A program made the position numbers and the translations under genes. DNA of 64,000 nucleotides from Phlebopus portentosus. Its lineage: Eukaryota; Basidiomycota; Agaricomycetes; Boletales; Boletinellaceae. Of the stretch, positions 33,288-41,593 are shown piece after piece. Under the pieces are notes generated by a model that ran no database searches, was not told the origin of the DNA, and saw nothing but the letters and a program-made list of their open reading frames with translations. The number at the start of each line of letters is the position of its first letter. Position 1 is the stretch's first letter. The DNA lies in contig JAYXKI010000012.1 in the NCBI GenBank assembly GCA_037892935.1, positions 806,001 to 870,000 on the forward strand, in the 5' to 3' direction.

Positions 33288-33298
33288 AATGTCGAGGC
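33288..33298 (+). promoter_or_regulatory. Primer-binding site of the non-autonomous element, self-priming type
   Basis: AATGTCGAGGC is the exact reverse complement of GCCTCGACATT (33130-33140) in its own LTR. That site lies 35 nt past the TATA start, the same geometry as in the larger gypsy family although the sequence is different. Confidence 0.65.
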
Positions 33299-34941
33299 CA
33301 TTTTACCGTCCCCGCCTAGGAAAGACAAGCAGAGGTTCCCGCATTAGCAGGTAGTAAGTCCTGCAGTCTTTGCAGGCAGTAATCCTCTGTGAAGTCCGAC
33401 CTGGGTGCCGACGGGCCTTGACTCCGTTTTCCCTCTCCTGCACACTGTACCATTGGAGTACGTAAGTCCCCTTAGCCGCTGCGAGGCGGGGGCGGTGAAT
33501 CCGATGACGCGAGTGTGTGTCTCTGATTGCTGGTGGCACTAGTCCCCCACTGGCGATGTCCCAAGTTCTCGACCGTCTAGGAGTGGTATGCAACGACGCC
33601 GTAGTAGCCACCAAACCTCGGGCAGGCATTTCCCGAAAGACGAAGAAGCAGCACCCCCCGAAGACTTACAACTGCAGGGGCCCCCGCTGTCTTAGCAGGT
33701 CATAAGTCCTTCTGGCGTTTGCTGGATAGGCAGTAATCCCCATAAGCGGACGTAGGTCAGGGCGCGTGCGAAGCGTCTTAGTCCCGACGGCGACAAAGCT
33801 CGAAACGCTAAATCGGCAACCCCCAACGTGTGTATTGTACTCACTCATTGGAGTAATTCACCACTGCCCGGTGTAACCCACCGTGTTTATCCGACGCCGA
33901 GTGAAAACTCGATGACCTTTTTTCTTTCGTACCCTCAAATTTCTTTGCTCACGACAATGTCCAACCTGGAGAAGGACCACGATATAGGCTTTAGGGGATG
34001 TGCCTATCAACCCCCACGTAGGCTTCGGGGACGTGCCTTCAACCCTGACGATCATTAATTTTTTCCCTATCCCCGTCTACCCACTTTTTTTTCTGTAGGG
34101 TAGATGGCTTCGTACGTGATGCGGACACACGCACTCGCCATCTACCCGTGAATCGTCGGGACGCCGATTCTTGAGGGGAAGATAGTATAGGGGAGGGCCA
34201 AGGGTGGCGTAAGCCGCCTGATGGTCGAGGTGAGCGAAAGCGAACCTCGTACCCCGACCCTGTACGGACAAGCAAAGGGGTTGCCGAGCGAGAGCGAGCC
34301 AACCCCGGAGCGACGTCTTGCGGAACGCCGATTTTTGCGTTCCCATCTTTTCCTCGGCACCTGACAAAATTGTGGGCGACATTCTTTTTCCGACACCCTC
34401 GAAGACGTTCTCTTGCCCAAACTTGCGTACTTGCTAAAGGAATTGGAAGTGTCTTAGAGAGAGAGACGGTTGTTCTCGATGTTGACAGAGTTATAAGTCC
34501 CGCATTTGCAGGCAGCTCGAAGTTGACAAAGAGGATAGCATTATCTTTCTTTTCGATACCGAAGAAACCAGAAGCGATGAAACAAGTAAAGGCGAATATC
34601 CAACTTTATATTCCTACGTCTTTTCCGATGCCCTAGAGAACGCCCCCTGCGAATTTGCGTACACATTGAAGGAATTGGAGGTGTTGTAATGAAAGGAACC
34701 GTCGTTTTCAACAGCTAGCACAAGAGATAAGTCCTGATGGCCCTCTGAAGTGCTGACCTAGGAAGCGATGAGGCTTTTCGGCATAATGCCGACAAAACTG
34801 ACGATGAAGAAACAAACCCGCAGACACTCGACTAAACCAACGTTCTCAAATTTTCGGCATAACGCCGACACCGACACCCTCGATGACGATCCAACGCATG
34901 TTAGCGTGAAACTGCCTCGGCTCATCGAGACGATGAGCCTT
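33299..34941 (+). other. Internal region of the non-autonomous element
   Basis: No gag, protease or polymerase similarity. It contains several imperfect copies of AAGTCC...TTTGCAGGCAGTAATC (about 33345, 33705, 34495), two TTCGGCAT-A-TGCCGAC-type palindromes (about 34776 and 34853) and a partial duplication around GCGTAC...GGAATTGGA (about 34425 and 34655). This suggests structured, non-coding RNA. Confidence 0.45.
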
Positions 34942-34954
34942 GAGGGGAAGATAA

Positions 34955-35422
34955 TGTAAGGGTCACGCGCATGTATATTCGATTTCCTTTTCTTTTTCCT
35001 TTTCCTTTTCTTTTATTGTCATCATCTATACCCGTCCGAACATTCTTTAACCTTCTCCGATCACTCCGACGTCACATGGTCTCTTAGTTAGTTCATTAGT
35101 CATTCCCTATTACTCCCCTCCGATGTTCCCCCATGCTTCCTCCGATCCGTCCGACCACATGACCTAACCCTGAACCCTATGACATCACACTCATTTCCTT
35201 AGTCGGTAGTCTTTTCCCAGGCTCGTAGGGTATATAGGTAGCTAGTCTCCCTGTAGAGGCCCCTTGCCTCGACATTCGTTAGATCTCCGGCTATACACTC
35301 GCTTTGTCTCTACGTCGATGCTCACTCCTCGGATTATCTGAGGGGCTGGGTTCTCTTGCTTATTAAGGTTGTCTCTTAGTTAGTAGGCATCGGCGATGCG
35401 GGCGTTAGGCTGTCGCCTAACA
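34955..35422 (+). repeat. 3' LTR of the non-autonomous element
   Basis: Same length and, by reading, same sequence as 32819-33286. Preceded by the purine tract GAGGGGAAGATAA. Confidence 0.93.
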
Positions 35423-35814
35423 CACGCCCGATTCTGTTGTCGTTGAGCGCTCGCCTGTAACGTGTCCCCTGAAGTATATCTTCGAAGGACGACATCGAAC
35501 GAAACCCGGTTCCTACCGTGCAGACAACAAACCCCTATCTTGCCCGTCGAAGTCCGATTGACTCCGACGTGACCCGATAGTACCCGAAGTATCAACCAAT
35601 CACATCACCGTGGCGCTCCGAATCACCCTTCTCTGGAACTCCCATCAAACCTTCTCGTGGGTAACACATAGAGTCCAGTCGTCGACAAGTATCTCCTTCA
35701 TTATCTACCTCGGAGCCTTTCGTTTAGTCATCAATTTCAAAGACGAGCCGGTTATCCGAAGTCGGTCCCGCCCGAACAGCATCCCGATCCCCGTTCCACC
35801 CCCAGCCTATCAAG

Positions 35815-37269
35815 GTGGAGCTAACTGACGAGCAACGAGCAGCCCTCCCTGCAAACTCTAGGTGGAGCGCCTCGCAGGGACATTATATCATCAAAGCAGG
35901 AAATCAAGTCTTCGGCGCCTGGTGGGACGAGACTGCCAAGAGGTGGTACTCCCAGAGGGAAGGAAGGTCCATCCACTGGAGAGTGAAACAAGAAGACGAC
36001 GTAGACGAGCCCTCACCTCCTACTCCGACGCAACCAACGGCCCCCTTACCAGAACCATCGGGTTCGACCACTCAAGCATTGGCCCCCACTGTCGAGCCTT
36101 CTCCGGCATTTGGAAAGTTCCGAGAACCAGCGCCGCTTATACCGAGTGAAGAAGACGAAGAAGAAGAAGAAGAACACGAGATGTCATTATCGAAGGAAGC
36201 AATGACTGATCTCGCGACGGCAGTCGCACTAGCGCTCCAAGCTGCAGGCGAAGGTGCGAACCAAGGATCAAAGATGTCGAAGAAGGTCCACGTCGCCAAA
36301 CCAAGAGACTTTGATGGTGAACACGATTATGTGGACTTCAAGCGAGAGCTGCGCCTCTACATCTACGCATCTGAGTCAGAGTTCAGGACGAACAAGAGTA
36401 AGATTATGTTCGCCCTGTCGTACATGAAGAGTGGTGCTGCGGCTCGCTGGGCAGAGAGTTACACCAGTGGAGCAGTCGATGCAGACGGCAACCTGACGTT
36501 CACGGACGCCTGGGACGCCTTCTTAAAGAAGCTGGACACTTCGTTCGATGACCCTGCCAGATCCCAAAAGGCCTTCGAACGACTAGATGCAATGTACCAA
36601 GGAGACCTCAACGCCGACGAGTTTTTCAACAAGTTTGACATTTGTCGAGTGGATGCTGGCCTAGCAACAGAGGCACACGACGAATGGTTGATGAGTCGCC
36701 TGAAGAGGGCGCTAAACCCGAAGGTTGTGGAAGGGGTCATGAGATTGCCCAATGAACCGACGTCGTATGAAGAGTTCAAGAAAGCCGCCGTCAAGGTCGA
36801 CAGGGTCGAGCGCCAAATCAGGGACCTGATGGCTGAACGTCGGAGAAAGACAATTAGTTCGACAGCGATGAAACCAGCTCCGACACCACCAATGAGACGT
36901 TTTATGCCGCCTCAACAAGCAGCCCGTCCTTTCGTACCCCCCGCTCAAGATCGTCGTGATGCTACAGGAGTAACGTATGGAGGCTTAGGACAACCCATGG
37001 AGGTGATGATGAACCAGGCGCGTCGTACACGTGCTTGTTACAAGTGTGGTCAGGTGGGCCATTACATCAGAGACTGCCCACGAGGTCGTGAAGCAATATG
37101 TGCCATCATCGCAGCCTTCATCCCAGCAGACAGAAAGGCGCTCTTCGAGGAACTCGGCCAAGCAAAGGAATCCTCCTTCGAAGAGGATGACGACGTCGAT
37201 GTACGAGCGGTACCTGCTGAGCTGGAAGAACTCATAGAAGGCGAGGGTTTTCCAGAAGACCAGGCGTAG
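35815..37269 (+). CDS. Gag polyprotein of chromovirus element B
   Basis: Open from 35728 with no ATG before 36181. The conserved stretch VELTDEQRAALPANSRWSA from 35815 suggests translation starts upstream by splicing, a non-AUG start or a Gag form I cannot resolve; the first in-frame ATG is MSLSKEAMTDLATAV at 36181. Order: WW-rich N-terminus (GAWWDETAKRWYSQ), acidic run EEDEEEEEEH, capsid-like domain (HDYVDFKRELRLY to LMSRLKRALNPKVVEGV) and zinc knuckle CYKCGQVGHYIRDC near 37045. Gag binds element RNA and forms the particle. It ends TAG at 37267-37269. Confidence 0.88.
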   Translation: MELTDEQRAALPANSRWSASQGHYIIKAGNQVFGAWWDETAKRWYSQREGRSIHWRVKQEDDVDEPSPPTPTQPTAPLPEPSGSTTQALAPTVEPSPAFGKFREPAPLIPSEEDEEEEEEHEMSLSKEAMTDLATAVALALQAAGEGANQGSKMSKKVHVAKPRDFDGEHDYVDFKRELRLYIYASESEFRTNKSKIMFALSYMKSGAAARWAESYTSGAVDADGNLTFTDAWDAFLKKLDTSFDDPARSQKAFERLDAMYQGDLNADEFFNKFDICRVDAGLATEAHDEWLMSRLKRALNPKVVEGVMRLPNEPTSYEEFKKAAVKVDRVERQIRDLMAERRRKTISSTAMKPAPTPPMRRFMPPQQAARPFVPPAQDRRDATGVTYGGLGQPMEVMMNQARRTRACYKCGQVGHYIRDCPRGREAICAIIAAFIPADRKALFEELGQAKESSFEEDDDVDVRAVPAELEELIEGEGFPEDQA

Positions 37270-40200
37270 ACGTCGGAACGACTGGTCGGTCTCCTAAAGG
37301 ACTCTTTTCGTTGGACTCGTTAAAATATAATCGTCCTGTTGTACAATATCAAGATGCGAATACCAGTGACGGTTTTATCCTTCGAAAGATCCTTACCGAC
37401 GTACTGCCAGATGAATCTGAAGATGACAACGATGACTTCGAAGTCTATGAAGATTTATTTGTCAGAAGAACAGATGCGCAAGCAGGCGAATTGAGTGAGG
37501 AAGAGCGGAATCAAACCGCTATAAAAAATGAGGTTGTGGCGGAAGCACCTTACCGCGAGAACGTTGTTGCTCAGGCGAACATCACTGAAGCAGTGTGGGA
37601 TGTAGTAGGCAGACGCGCGGCTGAGGTATGGCGCGAGGGCATTGTGGACGCAGATCAGTTCGTGCGACGGGTGGGAGGAAAGGAGTTAGACGCCTTTGTT
37701 AGCATCGTACACCCAAAAGTAGCAGGTGATGACGAAGTAGACTTGTCGAACCCCCTACTCGAAGAGGAAAACTTCATTGATGCTCATGCACTGATCGACT
37801 CAGGGTGCACGGGCTCATGCATCGACAAAGGTTTTGTCAAACGGTATGGTTTCCCCACCCAAAGGTACATTCGGCCTAGACCAGTCTTCAATGCTGACGG
37901 AACAAGCAACGAGGCTGGATTGATCAAGGAATACGTAGTTGTACGAATGTTCTTTGGGAAACACGAGGAAGAGATTCGACTGGCAGTGACATCCTTAGTG
38001 TCAAGCAACATCTTCCTCGGACATGACTGGTTGACGAAGCATAATCCTGAGATTGATTGGAGGTCAGGAACAGTTAAGTTCACCCGTTGCCCTGATGAAT
38101 GTGAGTCGCCACTGTCGAGCGAGGAGATAGATGAAGAGTTTGTGAGGAATGTGCGGATGAAGGAAGCGGCAAAATGGCCACCTTACCTGGAGGAATACGC
38201 CGACGTCTTTAGTGAGGAATCGTTCGAACGCTTACCAAACCACCGAACGTGGGACCACGCTATTGACCTGAAACCGGATTTCAAACCCAGCGACTGCAAG
38301 GTTTACCCGTTATCGCCAAAAGAACAAGAAGCGATGAGGGAGTTCATTGAGGAAAACCTAGCGTCAGGACGTATCCGACAGTCGAAGTCTCCAATGGCGT
38401 CACCATTCTTTTTTATCAAGAAAGAGGATGGGAGCTTACGAGCAATCCAAGACTATCGAAAGCTCAATGAAGGAACAGTCAAGAACAAATACCCGTTGCC
38501 ACTGATAAATGAGCTCATCGACAAGGTTAAGGATGCAAGGTACATCACGAAGCTCGACGTTCGTTGGGGATACTACAACATCCGGATTCGCGAGGGAGAC
38601 GAGTGGAAGGCAGCGTTCCGGACAAATCTAGGCTTATTCGAACCCACAGTCATGTTCTTCGGCTTGTGTAATGCGCCAGCGACGTTCCAAGGCTTTATGA
38701 ATGACATCTTTCGGGAGCTAATTCATGAGGGTATCGTCATCATTTACCTCGATGACATTCTTATCTTCTCGAATGATCTAGAAGAACACCGCAGACGCAC
38801 CAAACGAGTCTTTGAGATCCTTCGCCAAAACGGACTTTTCCTAAAGCCGCAGAAGTGCGAGTTCGAAGTTGATACAGTCAAGTACCTCGGGCACATTATT
38901 GGCAATGGCGAAGTTCGAATGGATCCCAAGAAGACGGCGGCAGTACAGGACTGGCCAGTTCCAAGGAACGTCCACGAACTGCAACAATTCCTGGGATTAG
39001 GAAATTGGTTGCGACGTTTTGTTAAGGACTACAGTTCGGTCGTCAAACCCTTGACTACCCTAACGGGTAAGGTGGAATGGAGATGGGGCGAAGATGAGCA
39101 GGCAGCGTTTGAGGAATTGAAGCGTCGTTTGAGTAGTCCTCCCGTGTTAGCGATACCCAACAACGAGGACCCTTTCCGTGTAGAAGCGGATGCGTCGGAC
39201 TTTGCGACTGGTGGAGTCCTTCTCCAGAAACAAGACGGTAAATGGAAGGCGATCGCTTATCGGTCGTCAACATTCCTAGAGGCAGAGCGAAACTATGAGA
39301 TTTACGACAAGGAAATGCTCGCCATCGTTCAAGCCCTAAAGGAATGGCGACAATATCTCCAGGGAGCTAGCCAACCTTTTGAGGTATGGACAGACCATGC
39401 AAATCTAACGTACTTCCGATCGCCGCAGAAGTTAAATCGTCGACAAGCTCGTTGGCGACTCGATTTAGCTGAGTTCGATTTCACACTAGTCCATAAACCC
39501 GGAAAGACGTTGGGAAAAGCTGATCTGTTGTCACGCCGGGCGGATTATGACAAGGGCGAGCGCGATAATGAGAACGTGACTTTCATCAAGAAGGAATGGC
39601 TGGTTAGAGGAATGGTTCAGACGTCAAGAGAAGTACTCGTTGAAAAGGTCGTGGAAGCGCAGAGACAAGAGGACGAGGGAGTGAGGCCGAAGGACGTCGA
39701 GAAGAGAGGGGACATGTGGAGAAAGGGCCGCCGACTATATGTACCAGCGAGCATCAGAGAGGACGTCATGAAGGAACACCATGACTCGACCCTGGCAGGA
39801 CATCCAGGAGCAACAAAGACGATCCAGCTGATAGCACGCAGGTACTGGTGGCCGAGGATGAGTGCAGATGTGCGGGTGTACGTGCGGGGGTGTGATCGTT
39901 GTCAGCGGACGAAGGCTCTAAGGACAACGAGAGCAAAGGTTTTGCACCCTAATGAGGTGCCGGAGGCGCCATGGCAGATTGTCACGGTCGACCTAATCGG
40001 AGAGTTGCCAGAATCGAATGGGTTCAATGCGATTTGCGTAGTGGTCGATCGCTTTAGCAAACAAATCCATGCAATTCCAACAACGACAAAGTTATCGGCG
40101 GAAGGCATGGCTAGGATCTACAGAGACCACGTCTTCCGATTACACGGACTACCACGGAAGATCATTCATGACCGAGGGGTGCAATTCGACGCAAAGATGA

Positions 40201-41135
40201 TGAAGGAGTTGTACAAGCTCCTCCACATTGAAGGCAACCCATCGACAGCGTATCACCCACAAACTGACGGACAGACAGAGCGGGTTAATCAGGAACTAGA
40301 ACAGTACCTGCGGCTATACGTCAACCATCGGCAGTCGGACTGGGCGGACTGGCTGGCTCTCGCAGAATTCGCATACAACAATCGTGAACATTCAGCGACG
40401 AAGCTATCTCCCTTCTTCGTCAATACGGGAATGCACCCCTTAGACTTCACGGGGGTTGGAACGGCATCATCGAACCTGTCAGCAGAAGAATTTGCCAAAC
40501 ATGTCAAGGAGGTGCACGAACTCGCTCAAGGTAACCTAACCCAAGCAAATGAAGACATGAAGCGTTTCTACGACCGCCATGCTGGGAAGTCCATTACCTA
40601 TGAGGCAGGGCAGAAAGTCTTCTTAGATGGACGAAATATCAAGACGATCCGACCGACGAAGAAGATGGATGATAAATGGTTTGGTCCCTTCGAGGTAGTG
40701 GAAAAGGTTGGCGCAAGCGCATACAGACTCAAACTACCGAAGACCTGGAAGAAGGTCCATCCAGTTTTCAATGAGATCTTGCTCAAACCAGCCGTCCAAC
40801 CATCCTTTGAATCGCAGAAGAAACCACCTCCACCACCGCCAGTGATCATTGATGAGCAGGAAGAGTACGAGGTTGAAGAAATACTCGACTCGCGTCTGCA
40901 TCGAGGCAAGCTCCAATTCTTGGTCAAGTGGGTTGGATATGAGGAAGCGACTTGGCAGCCAGAATCCGACGTCAAGGATAATGCGCAGGAGTCAATTCAA
41001 GAATTCTACCGCAAACATCCTGGAGCTCCAAGGAAGTTAACGATACCTCGACAAAGCCTGCGAGCGCTGTACAAGTTCACGTCCTCAGAAGGCTTATGTG
41101 GTTGGTCGGGACGCCCAACCTTGAAGGGGGGGTGA
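37221..41135 (+). CDS. Pol polyprotein of chromovirus element B (protease, RT, RNase H, integrase, chromodomain)
   Basis: The -1 frame overlaps gag by 49 nt and has no internal stop. Residues counted from 37311: protease DSG at 163-165; RT with YLDD at 479-482; RNase H starting VEADASDF with Asp 627; integrase zinc finger (H-H about 823-830, CDRC about 860). The integrase core is Asp 894 (VTVDLIG), Asp 954 (IIHDRG) and Glu 990 (QTERVNQE), giving DX59DX35E. A C-terminal chromodomain (EYEVEEILDSR, LVKWVGYEEATWQP, about 1184-1235) defines a chromovirus and usually directs integration to heterochromatin. All core residues are present, so the element may be active. Confidence 0.93.
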   Translation, partial: AGRTHRRRGFSRRPGVDVGTTGRSPKGLFSLDSLKYNRPVVQYQDANTSDGFILRKILTDVLPDESEDDNDDFEVYEDLFVRRTDAQAGELSEEERNQTAIKNEVVAEAPYRENVVAQANITEAVWDVVGRRAAEVWREGIVDADQFVRRVGGKELDAFVSIVHPKVAGDDEVDLSNPLLEEENFIDAHALIDSGCTGSCIDKGFVKRYGFPTQRYIRPRPVFNADGTSNEAGLIKEYVVVRMFFGKHEEEIRLAVTSLVSSNIFLGHDWLTKHNPEIDWRSGTVKFTRCPDECESPLSSEEIDEEFVRNVRMKEAAKWPPYLEEYADVFSEESFERLPNHRTWDHAIDLKPDFKPSDCKVYPLSPKEQEAMREFIEENLASGRIRQSKSPMASPFFFIKKEDGSLRAIQDYRKLNEGTVKNKYPLPLINELIDKVKDARYITKLDVRWGYYNIRIREGDEWKAAFRTNLGLFEPTVMFFGLCNAPATFQGFMNDIFRELIHEGIVIIYLDDILIFSNDLEEHRRRTKRVFEILRQNGLFLKPQKCEFEVDTVKYLGHIIGNGEVRMDPKKTAAVQDWPVPRNVHELQQFLGLGNWLRRFVKDYSSVVKPLTTLTGKVEWRWGEDEQAAFEELKRRLSSPPVLAIPNNEDPFRVEADASDFATGGVLLQKQDGKWKAIAYRSSTFLEAERNYEIYDKEMLAIVQALKEWRQYLQGASQPFEVWTDHANLTYFRSPQKLNRRQARWRLDLAEFDFTLVHKPGKTLGKADLLSRRADYDKGERDNENVTFIKKEWLVRGMVQTSREVLVEKVVEAQRQEDEGVRPKDVEKRGDMWRKGRRLYVPASIREDVMKEHHDSTLAGHPGATKTIQLIARRYWWPRMSADVRVYVRGCDRCQRTKALRTTRAKVLHPNEVPEAPWQIVTVDLIGELPESNGFNAICVVVDRFSKQIHAIPTTTKLSAEGMARIYRDHVFRLHGLPRKIIHDRGVQFDAKMMKELYKLLHIEGNPSTAYHPQTDGQTERVNQELEQYLRLYVNHRQSDWADWLALAEFAYNNREHSATKLSPFFVNTGMHPLDFTGVGTASSNLSAEEFAKHVKEVHELAQGNLTQANEDMKRFYDRHAGKSITYEAGQKVFLDGRNIKTIRPTKKMDDKWFGPFEVVEKVGASAYRLKLPKTWKKVHPVFNEILLKPAVQPSFESQKKPPPPPPVIIDEQEEYEVEEILDSRLHRGKLQFLVKWVGYEEATWQPESDVKDNAQESIQEFYRKHPGAPRKLTIPRQSLRALYKFTSSEGLCGWSGRPTLKGG
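37245..37251 (+). promoter_or_regulatory. Putative -1 ribosomal frameshift heptamer GGGTTTT
   Basis: In the gag frame it reads G GGT TTT, the canonical X XXY YYZ form, and it ends 15 nt before the gag stop codon. The pol frame is open from 37221, so a -1 slip here joins Gag to Pol. The heptamer is conserved in element A (31930) and in the fragment near 63.4 kb. Confidence 0.6.
41123..41135 (+). promoter_or_regulatory. Polypurine tract
   Basis: GAAGGGGGGTGA directly precedes the 3' LTR and overlaps the pol stop codon; primes plus-strand synthesis. Confidence 0.7.
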
Positions 41136-41593
41136 TGTAAGGACTCGAACATTTTCCTTTTCTTTTCTGACGTCACCATTTATTTTAATATTCTTTTTCT
41201 TTTCTTTTATTTTTCTTATGCGCTTATTCATCCTTTTGCCGGAACATTCCACAATGTTCTATCACGCTTACTAATTATCCCATTCCTTGTCATGTGACTT
41301 CCCATTAGGGTAGACCTTTCCCACGCCCAAAGTCTATATAAGTAGATAGTTTGACTCTTTCGTTCCTTGTCTTTCTATTCTACTTACCTTCACTGCGACC
41401 TAGGTATCTACTCTTGTATTATTAGTTTGCTGAATTCTACTTACCTTCACTGCGACCTAGCGTTCGACGGTCTGGACTTAAGCCTCGTCTTAGCTGTCTT
41501 GACCTGAGCGACGTGTTTGGGATTATCTCATTCACGCTTGTTTGTTGTTATGTTGGCCTGCCTCGACTCAGTCCTTGAGCCGTCCGCCTAACA
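41136..41593 (+). repeat. Gypsy LTR, 458 bp (3' of element B)
   Basis: Nearly identical to 29626-30083, including the 52-bp internal duplication. It is followed directly by pol sequence of a different element (TTGAGATCC), without target duplication. Confidence 0.92.

Larger units (their letters stand above)
32819..35422 (+). mobile_element. Non-autonomous LTR retrotransposon (2.6 kb), second LTR family
   Basis: Two 468-bp LTRs (32819-33286 and 34955-35422), apparently identical, flank 1.67 kb without gag or pol domains. A 5-bp duplication CACGC flanks the insertion (32814-32818 and 35423-35427), and element A shows the empty site GGCTCACGCCCGATT at about 30110. It has its own primer-binding site and polypurine tract (34942-34954). 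Identical LTRs imply a very recent insertion. It must borrow proteins, presumably from a related chromovirus. Confidence 0.93.
32384..41593 (+). mobile_element. Ty3/Gypsy chromovirus element B, with open gag and pol
   Basis: 5' LTR 32384-32789, leader interrupted by a non-autonomous LTR element, gag 35815-37269, pol to 41135, polypurine tract GAAGGGGGGTGA, 3' LTR 41136-41593. The left flank (CTTCG) and right flank (TTGAG) do not match, and the LTRs differ in length (406 and 458 bp). The unit is therefore probably a recombinant of two related insertions, not a single clean one. Confidence 0.85.
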
